From Argonema galeatum A003/A1 (GTDB lineage: Bacteria > Cyanobacteriota > Cyanobacteriia > Cyanobacteriales > Aerosakkonemataceae), in NCBI RefSeq assembly GCF_023333595.1, contig NZ_JAIQZM010000011.1, positions 130,590 to 194,589 on the forward strand: a DNA stretch of 64,000 bases. The letters are read 5' to 3'. A program made the position numbers and the translations under genes. Of this stretch, positions 33,248-41,124 are shown in pieces. Numbering within the stretch: the stretch's first letter is position 1; each line of letters opens with the position of its first letter. The notes under the pieces are model-generated. The model saw only the letters and a list, made by a program, of their open reading frames with translations, did not search any database and was not told the DNA's origin.

Positions 33248-35674
33248 ATGACAAACCGAGGGATTAAAGCATCTCCAGAGGGCATCGAAAAAGCAGAAAC
33301 AGCTTTGAGTCCCAACAACTTGAATAAGAAAGTTCTAGCAGAAGAGTTAGGACTTGCCAGGTCAACAGTAACCAATTTTTTTAGAGGTATAGCAGTTGAC
33401 CGTATAAATTTTGAAGAGATTTGCAAAAAACTAGGTCTAGACTGGCGAGACATAGTCGCTAAACCACCCAACGAACACGATCCACAAGTCGTACAGGAGG
33501 CAAACTCTAGCCTTGCTTCAGAAGATGTAGATGCCTTGGTGCGAGAACTACGGCAGCTTTGCTACAACAAAATCCAACACCGCTGTGGCACTATACGCCT
33601 GTTGGACGTTAACCGACCGATAAAGTTAAGTCGCCTTTACGTCGATGTCAACGTCATGGAGGATATCCCCAGCCTGCAACGCAAAGAGATTTCTGACTTG
33701 CAGCAACACTTCAAACCTCATACCGATGATTTCAACCGCTTCGGCTTGGGGAAGCCTCAGAAAAGATTACCGGGTTTGGAAGCAGTGGCGACGTACTCCA
33801 AGCTGATGGTGCTGGGTAAACCTGGGTCGGGTAAAAGCACGTTTTTGCAACATCTCGCCATTGAGTGCAATCAAGGCAACTTTCAACCTGACCGGATACC
33901 TGTTTTTATCCAATTGAATAACTTTGCTAAAGATGCTAGAGCTTCTGGTGATTTTAACTTAGTCAAATACATCAGCCAAGAATTTCGTAAGTGTGGCATT
34001 TCGGAACTGAATACAGAAACCTTGTTGAATCACGGCAAAGTTCTGGTTTTACTAGATGGCTTGGATGAAGTTCAGGATGCTGACAGCGATCGAGTAATAG
34101 AGTCACTTCGCAATTTTTCTGATGACTATTATAACAATCAGTTGATTATCACCTGTCGGATTGCAGCCCAGTACAAATTTCAGGGATTCACCGATGTTGA
34201 GACAGCAGATTTTAACCAAACGCAAATCCAAACCTTTGTCAAAAACTGGTTTGTAGCGGTTGCTAGTAATTTTTCAGAGGAGGCAGAAGCAAAGGCGACT
34301 CAGTTTATTAATCAGCTACAGATGCCAGAGAATCATCAAATCCGAGAAATAGCTTGTACGCCGCTGCTTTTGCATCTGACCTGTTTATTTTTCCGAGAAA
34401 AAGCTAAGTTCCCCTCTAACCGAGCCAAGCTGTATGACGAAGGACTAGATCTTCTGCTTAAGAAATGGGATGAAGAGAGGGGTATTAAACGTGATGAAAT
34501 TTATCGCAATTTGTCCATCCCATATAAGAAACTTCTGTTGACTCACGTGGCAGCCATCACGTTTGAGCAGGGCGATTACTTCTTTGAAAAAGACAAAATT
34601 CAGCAACACATTGCTGACTATCTCCGAACTTTATCCGATGTTGAAACTGACTCAACCCAATTGCAGATGGATAGCGAAGCAGTTTTGAAATCCATTGAAG
34701 CACAACATGGGTTATTGGTGGAACGAGCGCGGCGAATTTACTCTTTTTCCCATCTCACCTTTCAAGAGTATTTCACTGCCAAAAAAATTGTTACCAATTC
34801 TGAGCCACAGGCTTTGGAAAATCTGGTTAGAAACATCACCGATAAACGCTGGCGTGAGGTTTTTTTCCTAGTGGCTGGAATGTTGGGTAATGCCGATCAA
34901 CTGCTGCGGTTAATCAAGCAAGGTGTTGATACACTTTTAGCCTCAGATGACGAATTGCAGGAGTTTTTGATGTGGATCGACCAGAAAACTATTTCAGTGC
35001 AGGTTTCCTACAAGCAAGTAGCCGTTAGAGCTTTTTACTTTGCCCTTACCTTTGACCCTTCTTTTGCCCATGTCCTTGACATTTCTCTTGACCTTGACGA
35101 TGCCCTTATCCATGCCCATTCTCTTGCCAATGCCTTTGTTTTTTACAATGAATTTGACTTTAGCTTTGACCATGATAATGCTTTTAATGCTGATTTTGAC
35201 GAAGACCTTGCTTTTGCTTATAGCGATGCCCAGGCTCTTGACTTTGCCCTTAACCCATTCTTTGCTCGTAATCGAGCCTGGTGCCATGCCTATAACTATG
35301 AGCTTGACCTTCATTTTACCCTTGAGCCTGACCTTGCTATTGAGCCTGAATTAGAAAAAATACTGCAACAACTTTACGATCAACTACCTCAACCATATAG
35401 TCAGGAGGCAATGTTTAAGCAATGGTGGCGAGATAACGGTTGGAACGTGACTACGCAATTGACAAAGTTGATGAACAAGCACTGCAATATTGGTCGTGAT
35501 TGGCAGTTAAACGAACAGCAAAAAGGATTACTCAAGCAGTATTACGATGCCAATAGATTGCTAGTAGAATGTCTAAATAGCGGTTGTGAAGTGACACCGG
35601 AAGTCCGACATGAAATCGAGGATACATTATTATTACCCATTGCCGAAATTGAAAGGCGAAAAAGTGAGGTATGA
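33248..35674 (+). CDS. HTH-NACHT STAND NTPase with Phe/Asp/Ala-rich repeat region
   Basis: 808 residues. The N-terminal 75 residues form a helix-turn-helix-like domain (NKKVLAEELGLARSTVTNFF, then FEEICKKLGLDWRDIV), and the NACHT domain has Walker A GKPGSGKST from about 190 and Walker B VLVLLDGLDEV from about 264. The winged-helix end motif YSFSHLTFQEYFTAKK lies at about 498-513. Residues about 597-700 are a low-complexity segment of short D/F/A/L repeats (LDISLDLDDALIHAHSLANA), followed by a helical C-terminal domain (YSQEAMFKQWWRDNGWNVTTQ). NACHT proteins of this class in cyanobacteria and enterobacteria include phage-defence proteins. It is soluble, unlike the two NACHT proteins at 0.5-6.6 kb, and is flanked by nuclease genes. 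Confidence 0.88.
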   Translation: MTNRGIKASPEGIEKAETALSPNNLNKKVLAEELGLARSTVTNFFRGIAVDRINFEEICKKLGLDWRDIVAKPPNEHDPQVVQEANSSLASEDVDALVRELRQLCYNKIQHRCGTIRLLDVNRPIKLSRLYVDVNVMEDIPSLQRKEISDLQQHFKPHTDDFNRFGLGKPQKRLPGLEAVATYSKLMVLGKPGSGKSTFLQHLAIECNQGNFQPDRIPVFIQLNNFAKDARASGDFNLVKYISQEFRKCGISELNTETLLNHGKVLVLLDGLDEVQDADSDRVIESLRNFSDDYYNNQLIITCRIAAQYKFQGFTDVETADFNQTQIQTFVKNWFVAVASNFSEEAEAKATQFINQLQMPENHQIREIACTPLLLHLTCLFFREKAKFPSNRAKLYDEGLDLLLKKWDEERGIKRDEIYRNLSIPYKKLLLTHVAAITFEQGDYFFEKDKIQQHIADYLRTLSDVETDSTQLQMDSEAVLKSIEAQHGLLVERARRIYSFSHLTFQEYFTAKKIVTNSEPQALENLVRNITDKRWREVFFLVAGMLGNADQLLRLIKQGVDTLLASDDELQEFLMWIDQKTISVQVSYKQVAVRAFYFALTFDPSFAHVLDISLDLDDALIHAHSLANAFVFYNEFDFSFDHDNAFNADFDEDLAFAYSDAQALDFALNPFFARNRAWCHAYNYELDLHFTLEPDLAIEPELEKILQQLYDQLPQPYSQEAMFKQWWRDNGWNVTTQLTKLMNKHCNIGRDWQLNEQQKGLLKQYYDANRLLVECLNSGCEVTPEVRHEIEDTLLLPIAEIERRKSEV

Positions 35675-35857
35675 ACAAAGAGAGATTCCTTCGGATAGTT
35701 TCGCGCTTCGCATTCCTCCAACAAAGCGGGTCGCGAAGCGTGCTGAAGGCTTTCGCATTTTTTTAAATTATATAAAAAGCGATGATTATTTGACAATAAT
35801 CACTATCAATAGATGTTAAAATAATTTTGTAAAAATTACATTTACCCACACAATACA

Positions 35858-36739
35858 TTGAGTTTCGATAACGTTTGCAAATTTCTCGCCGAAAGTTATC
35901 CCGAACAATTCGCCAGATGGTTGCTCTCTGGTAACATCTCCAATATCCAGGTACTCAAAACCGAACTGAGCATCGAACCCATACGCGCTGATTCCATCAC
36001 TCTGCTGCGAACCATCAACGAAATTCTGCAACTGGAATTTCAAACTCTGCCGCAATCCAATCCGCCACTCCCATTCCGGATGCTCAAATATTGGACGAGA
36101 TTGTATGATGAATACAACTGCGAAATCGAACAAGTTGTCTTGTTTTTAAAGCGAACCAACTCACCCGATGTCTTTATCGACTCTTTTCAAAGTCGAAATA
36201 CCATACACCGCTATCGAGTTATTCGGATGTGGGAACAAGATCCAGCGCCACTTTTGGCAAACCCCGCTCTGTTACCTTTAGCTACTCTAGCTCAAAGTGA
36301 TTCCCCCAACATTTTATTAGAGCAAGTCGCTCAAGAAGTCGCTAGAATCGAGTCAACCCAAGAGCGAGCGAATGTGGCAGCTTGTGTAAGCGTTCTTGCA
36401 GGTTTGCGGTTTGACAACAATGTGATTACCCAACTATTCAAAGAGGAAATTATGCAGGAATCTGTGTTCTATCAAAGTATCATCGAAAAGGGAGAGCAAC
36501 GAGGACGCCAAGAAGGACGCCAAGAAGGACGCCAAGAAGGACGCCAAGAAGGACGGAAACAAGGAGAGGAGGCGTTGCTGCTGCGGCTGCTTACCCGTCG
36601 AATAGGCCGTATTACTCCTGAAATTCAAGTTCAAATTCAGCAGTTATCGATCGCACAATTAGAAGATTTGGGAGAAGCACTATTAGATTTCTCTCAACCA
36701 ACTGATTTAACCGCTTGGTTAGAATCTCATCAGTCATAA
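35858..36739 (+). CDS. Rpn/YhgA-like nuclease family protein with DUF4351 C-terminus
   Basis: 293 residues from a TTG at 35858 (MSFDNVCKFLAESYPEQFARWL, the usual family start). The active-site strand EILQLEFQT supplies the Glu-x-Gln of the Rpn PD-(D/E)XK family; these recombination-promoting nucleases are linked to RecA-independent transfer and are often labelled putative transposases. The upstream catalytic Asp is at IRADSITLL. A run of GRQE repeats (about 216-235) precedes the DUF4351 helix pair (LLLRLLTRRIGRITPE; LEDLGEALLDF). The repeat is a 12-base tandem array. The gene is followed by a strong hairpin. Confidence 0.8.
   Translation: MSFDNVCKFLAESYPEQFARWLLSGNISNIQVLKTELSIEPIRADSITLLRTINEILQLEFQTLPQSNPPLPFRMLKYWTRLYDEYNCEIEQVVLFLKRTNSPDVFIDSFQSRNTIHRYRVIRMWEQDPAPLLANPALLPLATLAQSDSPNILLEQVAQEVARIESTQERANVAACVSVLAGLRFDNNVITQLFKEEIMQESVFYQSIIEKGEQRGRQEGRQEGRQEGRQEGRKQGEEALLLRLLTRRIGRITPEIQVQIQQLSIAQLEDLGEALLDFSQPTDLTAWLESHQS
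36503..36562 (+). repeat. 12 bp tandem repeat coding for GRQE
   Basis: Four perfect ggacgccaagaa units (36503-36550) and one degenerate unit (36551-36562) encode the linker before DUF4351. Such arrays change copy number easily. Confidence 0.95.
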
Positions 36740-36741
36740 AT

Positions 36742-36777
36742 AAAACGATAAGTCCGCGTAGGCGGACTTATCGTTTT
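36742..36777. terminator. Perfect hairpin, likely terminator of the Rpn-like gene
   Basis: The arms aaaacgataagtccgc (36742-36757) and gcggacttatcgtttt (36762-36777) pair fully around gtag, ending in tttt. It lies just after the stop at 36739. Confidence 0.8.
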
Positions 36778-36800
36778 AAGGTGAAAAGGAGAAACTAAAC

Positions 36801-37676
36801 TTGGATCTAAAACAACGATTACAAAACCATCTCACGGAAATTGTACGCGATCGCGACCCGTACCTCTCATCGGCGGGCCATTTCTACGTGCAGCAGTACA
36901 TCCGCGCACAGCTGCAACAGTGGGGAACCCTAGAAACCCACGAATTCACAGTCCGAGGTAAAACCCATCAAAATCTCATCCTAAACATACCCCCCCTTTC
37001 ATCCTCTCTTGCGCCCTCCCCGTCCACGGGGAGGGCTGGGGTGGGGTTCCCACCGATTTTAATCGGCGCACATTATGATGGCGTACCGGGAACGCCAGGT
37101 GCAGATGACAATGCCACTGGTGTCGCCGTCTTACTAGAATTGGCGAGATCGATCGCAGATCAACCGCTCAAATATCCAGTCCGATTTGTTGCCTTTGATA
37201 TGGAAGAATACGGGATGTTGGGTAGTGCCGAATATGCTAATGAATTGAAGCAACAACGGCAACCCCTACGCCTAATGATTTCATTGGAAATGTTGGGTTA
37301 TTGCGATGAGACTCCAAATTCAGAACGTTACCCGACTGGGTTGGAACGCTTCTATCCAAATCGCGGTAATTTTATTGCTTTAATTGGTAATTTGTCAACA
37401 ATTCCCGACCTCATTAACCTCAGCAGAAATATTCGCAAAAGTGGTACGCCGTCTGAATGGTTACCCGCACCAAATAGAGGTTTAATGGTTCCGCAGACGC
37501 GACTGAGCGATCATTCTCCTTTTTGGGATAATGGTTATCGAGCTATGATGATCACCGATACGGCTTTTATGCGAAATCCCCATTATCATAAAGCGAGCGA
37601 TCGCATCGAAACCCTCAACCTAGACTTTCTCACCGGCGTCTGTCGCGGTTTAGACATCGGCATCAGGCGACTTTAA
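36801..37676 (+). CDS. M28 family zinc peptidase
   Basis: 291 residues from TTG at 36801, with an aaaaggagaaactaaac ribosome site. The zinc-binding sequence has GAHYDGVPGTPGADDNATG (His and Asp ligands and bridging Asp), DMEEYGMLGSAEYA (catalytic Glu and Glu ligand) and a late SDHSPFWDNGY/NPHYHKASD block with ligand His. M28 enzymes remove amino acids from peptide N-termini or act on glutaminyl peptides. There is no obvious signal peptide. A palindrome-derived insert (residues about 70-84, APSPSTGRAGVGF) is read in frame. The gene overlaps the convergent next gene by four bases. Confidence 0.88.
   Translation: MDLKQRLQNHLTEIVRDRDPYLSSAGHFYVQQYIRAQLQQWGTLETHEFTVRGKTHQNLILNIPPLSSSLAPSPSTGRAGVGFPPILIGAHYDGVPGTPGADDNATGVAVLLELARSIADQPLKYPVRFVAFDMEEYGMLGSAEYANELKQQRQPLRLMISLEMLGYCDETPNSERYPTGLERFYPNRGNFIALIGNLSTIPDLINLSRNIRKSGTPSEWLPAPNRGLMVPQTRLSDHSPFWDNGYRAMMITDTAFMRNPHYHKASDRIETLNLDFLTGVCRGLDIGIRRL
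37013..37036. repeat. Palindromic repeat inserted in frame in the M28 peptidase gene
   Basis: The arms gccctccccgt and acggggagggc pair perfectly around two bases, and gctggggtggggttccca follows. It encodes Pro/Ser/Gly-rich residues that family members would not be expected to need, just before the metal-binding core. Confidence 0.75.
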
Positions 37677-38179
37677 CGCCACTGTCCTCCTGTTCTGGCT
37701 TCGGTACTGCGTTCGATCGCCTGACGCACTTGGGCCAATGTTCTCCCCTTGGCTAACTGTCTCTTCCACATCTCTAAACCATCACTATCTGCGTTTCGTC
37801 CCATCACTTCCCGATAAATCTGATTGATGATATCCTCAGCTTCTCGACTTTTAGCAAGTTCGCGCCGAATATCCCTTAGCGACCTACCTCTTTCTAACTC
37901 CCTAGACCAAGTTCTCAATCCGTCAAAATCCGCATCTCGCGCCAACACTTCACGATAAAGCCTGTTGATGCGATCGTACTGCGATCGATTCTCCCGTCGC
38001 CCATTGTTCCGTTCCCTGCTGTCGCGATCCCAGTTGTTGCGTTGCCCATTATCCCCCAGACAGACGGAAACCCCTCCATCTCTTATACAGTTCTGCGCTT
38101 TAGCTGACTCTGCTAAAGGGATCGGAATTAATAAAGCCGCGATCGCTATTGCTGCGGTTGCGAACAAAGCTAGTTTCAT
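37673..38179 (-). CDS. Secreted DUF4214 repeat protein
   Basis: 168 residues from ATG at 38179 (MKLALFATAAIAIAALL), with gaggtggcgaaa before it; a GTG at 38188 would add three residues. A signal peptide is followed by an Asn/Arg-rich linker (NCIRDGGVSVCLGDNGQRNN, two Cys) and two DUF4214-like repeats: INRLYREVLARDADFDGLRTW and INQIYREVMGRNADSDGLEMW. DUF4214 occurs in S-layer and phycobilisome-linker-like secreted proteins, with a proposed binding role. It is convergent with the M28 gene (four-base overlap) and divergent from marR. Confidence 0.75.
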   Translation of the reverse strand: MKLALFATAAIAIAALLIPIPLAESAKAQNCIRDGGVSVCLGDNGQRNNWDRDSRERNNGRRENRSQYDRINRLYREVLARDADFDGLRTWSRELERGRSLRDIRRELAKSREAEDIINQIYREVMGRNADSDGLEMWKRQLAKGRTLAQVRQAIERSTEARTGGQWR

Positions 38180-38283
38180 TTTCGCCACCTCTTTCTTAGA
38201 AGTCTACAGTTTTCTACTTGACTTACGTTAATATATTTCTTATACTGAAAGTACGAACACTAAGTAAATAGATAGGAGGCTCA

Positions 38284-38751
38284 ATGGCTTCTGCATCTGT
38301 TAAACCGAAGTTGGCAAAAGGCTGGCAAGAAGTCTTGGCACCCCACGGCATGGGCTACCGGATTAAGCTGCTGTCCCAGCTGCTGAGTCGCAAGTTTCAA
38401 GAGCGGTTGGAGCCTTATGGCCTAACTCCTTTCCACTGGGTTGTGTTGTGCTGCTTGTGGGAAGAAGATGGCTTAGCCACCTCCAGCATTGGAGAAAAGC
38501 TGCAACAGGTGGGAGGTACTTTAACGGGGGTGCTAGACCGGATGGAGGAACGAGGACTGGTTCGCCGGGAACGGGACACCCGCGATCGCCGCATTTGGCG
38601 CATCTGGCTGACTGAAGCCGGAAAAGAACTCAAATACGTACTACCTCCGGTTGCCGTGGAAATTCGGGACGAAGCTATGAAGGGCGTTCCTGTTGCCGAT
38701 CGCGAAAGATTTTCAGAATTGATCGATCGCGCGATCGCTAATCTTTCTTAG
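38284..38751 (+). CDS. MarR family transcriptional regulator
   Basis: 155 residues with a winged helix-turn-helix: GLTPFHWVVLCCLWEEDGLATSSIGEKLQ and the wing TLTGVLDRMEERGLVRRERDTRDRRIWRIWLTEAGKEL. Shine-Dalgarno aggaggctca precedes the ATG. MarR proteins are homodimeric repressors released by small molecules, often controlling adjacent efflux pumps. The next genes encode an EmrA-like adaptor, an MFS transporter, a P450 and an EmrB-like pump, so the local target is likely this locus. A cgtatacg palindrome (38823-38830) between marR and the adaptor gene is a weak operator candidate. Confidence 0.9.
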   Translation: MASASVKPKLAKGWQEVLAPHGMGYRIKLLSQLLSRKFQERLEPYGLTPFHWVVLCCLWEEDGLATSSIGEKLQQVGGTLTGVLDRMEERGLVRRERDTRDRRIWRIWLTEAGKELKYVLPPVAVEIRDEAMKGVPVADRERFSELIDRAIANLS

Positions 38752-38822
38752 CCTCCCTGGGATAGAGCGGCAATTAGTACCGGGGAAAGATGCCTTTAAG
38801 CCTAAAGTTTTATAAATTAGTA

Positions 38823-38830
38823 CGTATACG
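38823..38830. promoter_or_regulatory. Weak operator candidate between marR and hlyD/emrA
   Basis: The palindrome cgtatacg lies within ttagtacgtatacgaaat, and agtacgaa also occurs 40 bases upstream of marR. MarR sites are usually 16-20 bp palindromes, so support is slight. Confidence 0.2.
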
Positions 38831-38934
38831 AAATAAATGGCTGAGTTTATCAAGAACGGATAAATTACGAACTCTAAATAAAAGGCTACTTATTATCCCC
38901 ATCCACTAAATAACTGCAAAAACAGACAACAACT

Positions 38935-40644
38935 ATGAAACGCTCAAACACTGCTGTACTGAACGGACACAAACCCCCGGTTGCCGAAACCGAGTTGTTG
39001 AGTGCTGAGGATTTGGAAACTCTGCCAGTGGTAGCGCCAGATGTAGAGGAGGAGAAAGAAGAGAAGACCTCTGCTCTGAAGGCATCCCGCCAAGGGCCAA
39101 TGCGCTTAATTTTGGCAGCTTTGGGGATAGGAGCGATCGCCACAGCCGGTAACTTTGGCTATCATTACTGGCAGTACGCCTCCACCCACCAAGAAACAGA
39201 CAACGCCACCATCGCGGGTCACCTTCACAATGTCAGTAGCCGGATTAACGGCACCATAGCTGACGTGCTGGTAGATGATAACCAGCTAGTGCAAAAAGGT
39301 CAGCTACTTGTAAAGCTCGATCCCCGCGACTTTCAAGTCAAAGTGCAAAACAGCGAAGCAGCGCTAGAAGCGGCTCGGCGTCAGGCTATGGCTGCACAAG
39401 CCAACATTGCTTTGTCAGCACAAACCACCGAAGCCAAGACAGCGACGGCTCAAGGAGATGTCGGCGCTGCTGTAGCCGCCATCTCCACAGCCGAAGCGAC
39501 AGTTAAAGAAGCGGAATCGGGAGTTCCGGCTGCACAAGCGGCGGTTAAGCAAGCTGAAGCGGGAGTTCCCCAAGCGCAAGCCACACTCGCCGCAGCCCAA
39601 GCCGGAGTTACCCAGGCGCAAGCCGCAGTTACAGCCGCCCAAGCGGGAGTTCCCCAGGCGCAAGCCGCAGTTAAAGAAGCTGAAGCTGGTGTATCGGGGG
39701 CTCAGGCTCAGCTAGCGCAAGCTCAGGCTAATCTGGAAAGGGCCGAAACCGACTATAATCGCTACAAGAGTTTGTTTGAATCTGGCGCGATCGCACGTCA
39801 GCAATTGGACACCGCCAAAGCAGCTTATGACGTAGCTCAAGCTCAAAAAAGCGTCGCCCAACAAGGAATTCTACAAGCTCAGGCGCGTGTCGCTCAAGCC
39901 CAAGAAGGCGTAGGTAGAGCCCAGGCGCAAGTGGCTCAAGCCCAACAAGGCGTAGCTACAGCCCAAGCACAAGTGGCCCAAGCTAGACAAAACATTATTA
40001 GAGCCCAAGCCCAAGTAGCTGAGGCAAATGAAGGCGTCACTAGCGCCCAAGCTAAAGTCGCCCAAGCTCAAGAAGGCGTAGCTAGCGCTCAAGCCAAACT
40101 GGCAGCATCTAAAGGCGGACTGCAACAAGCGACCGCTGGCGGTCAGCAAACTCAGGTTAACCGCAGTCAATACGAAGCGGCACAAGCTGCGATCGCGCAA
40201 TCGGAAGCCTCGCTCAAAGACGCCCAGCTGCAATTATCCTACGCCGATATTGGCGCTCCCGCAGCCGGACGGATCGGTCGCAAATCCGTAGAAGTGGGGC
40301 AACGAGTGCAACCGGGAACACCCTTAATGGCGATCGTGAGTAGCGAATACTGGGTAATCGCTAATTTCAAAGAAACTCAATTGGAAGGAATAAAACCGGG
40401 AGAAGAGGTAGAAATCAAGCTCGATGCCTTCCCCAATCGCAGCTTTAAAGGTCGGGTTGATAGTTTCTCTCCCGCTTCCGGTTCTCAATTTGCACTGCTA
40501 CCTCCAGACAACGCTACTGGCAACTTCACTAAAGTTGTGCAGCGCATTCCGGTCAAAGTTGTCTTCGATTCTGACAGTATCAAAGATTATGAATCCCTGA
40601 TAAGTCCTGGGATGTCAGCTGTAGTGAGCGTGGAAGTTAAGTAA
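38935..40644 (+). CDS. HlyD/EmrA family membrane fusion protein
   Basis: 569 residues. One membrane helix lies at about 62-82, then a biotinyl-lipoyl-like half (GHLHNVSSRINGTIADVLV, QKGQLLVKLDPRDF), a very long coiled coil (about 150-420) rich in AQAQVAQAQ-type units, and the second lipoyl half and beta-barrel (YADIGAPAAGRIGRKSVEVGQRVQ; VKVVFD). EmrA-type proteins bridge an inner-membrane MFS pump to an outer-membrane channel. The hairpin is roughly double that of a usual EmrA (about 390 residues), through repeats of Ala-Gln heptads. An EmrB-like partner lies at 43880, separated by an MFS and P450 gene. Confidence 0.92.
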   Translation: MKRSNTAVLNGHKPPVAETELLSAEDLETLPVVAPDVEEEKEEKTSALKASRQGPMRLILAALGIGAIATAGNFGYHYWQYASTHQETDNATIAGHLHNVSSRINGTIADVLVDDNQLVQKGQLLVKLDPRDFQVKVQNSEAALEAARRQAMAAQANIALSAQTTEAKTATAQGDVGAAVAAISTAEATVKEAESGVPAAQAAVKQAEAGVPQAQATLAAAQAGVTQAQAAVTAAQAGVPQAQAAVKEAEAGVSGAQAQLAQAQANLERAETDYNRYKSLFESGAIARQQLDTAKAAYDVAQAQKSVAQQGILQAQARVAQAQEGVGRAQAQVAQAQQGVATAQAQVAQARQNIIRAQAQVAEANEGVTSAQAKVAQAQEGVASAQAKLAASKGGLQQATAGGQQTQVNRSQYEAAQAAIAQSEASLKDAQLQLSYADIGAPAAGRIGRKSVEVGQRVQPGTPLMAIVSSEYWVIANFKETQLEGIKPGEEVEIKLDAFPNRSFKGRVDSFSPASGSQFALLPPDNATGNFTKVVQRIPVKVVFDSDSIKDYESLISPGMSAVVSVEVK

Positions 40645-40761
40645 GTGAGTTAACGGGGAATTGCAGATTGCAAATTTAATTTGGCAATCTGCAATCTGTA
40701 GCTTGCTTCCGCGAGGCGGTCATCTCAAATTTGAAATTGCTGAAGGCAGAGCTTCTCTGAC

Positions 40762-40872
40762 TCACTTACCTCCTGGGCCATCATGCCTGTTCGGGTCTTT
40801 CTTCTCCTTCTTAGTACCATCAGATTCTTTTTTCGCCTTCTTAGTTTCTTTATTGCCCTTGTCCTTTGACAT
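40762..40872 (-). CDS. Lysine-rich 36-residue microprotein
   Basis: From the ATG at 40872 the minus strand reads MSKDKGNKETKKAKKESDGT, continuing KKEKKDPNRHDGPGGK, then TGA. It is entirely charged, with 14 Lys, no hydrophobic core and no Cys. A ctagtggagaacagtt leader with a ggag precedes the start. Composition and a clean start and stop suggest a real small protein, perhaps intrinsically disordered and nucleic-acid binding. No family recognised. It lies between the convergent hlyD-like gene and the MFS gene. Confidence 0.55.
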   Translation of the reverse strand: MSKDKGNKETKKAKKESDGTKKEKKDPNRHDGPGGK

Positions 40873-40904
40873 AACTGTTCTCCACTAGAAGTTACCTTAA
40901 TTGT

Positions 40905-41093
40905 ATGTTAAAAATAACGATTTGGGATAGGCAGGAGCTTTATGCCGTTTACGATGTGGTGTACGATTCTCTCGCCGTCAGGGATAGCATGGTTAAGGAA
41001 TATTTTTGGTGTAGCCCCTTTGCGGATATAAAGTCTGCACTGACAGAGGCAGAAGACTTGAAAATATGCCATCAGTATGATGATTCGCAGTGA
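40905..41093 (+). CDS. Small hypothetical protein
   Basis: 62 residues, MLKITIWDRQELYAVYDVVY, then acidic helices ending KICHQYDDSQ. Start lacks a Shine-Dalgarno and no family is recognised. It is included because its composition is protein-like and it sits in an otherwise empty gap 31 bases before the MFS gene. Confidence 0.35.
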   Translation: MLKITIWDRQELYAVYDVVYDSLAVRDSMVKEYFWCSPFADIKSALTEAEDLKICHQYDDSQ

Positions 41094-41124
41094 AAAAATA
41101 CCGTAAAGCGATTAAATAAGGTAA

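Noticed and set aside
35040..35354. 104-residue plus-strand and 106-residue minus-strand frames
   Set aside because: Both are by-products of the low-complexity repeat in the HTH-NACHT gene, which leaves several frames open.
39871..40233. 120-residue minus-strand frame in the HlyD-like gene
   Set aside because: Leu/Ser/Gly repeats are the reverse reading of the AQAQ coiled-coil repeats.
40661..40888. 75-residue plus-strand frame after hlyD
   Set aside because: It covers the reverse of the Lys-rich microprotein (Phe/Leu/Ser-rich shadow) and begins in a repeat.
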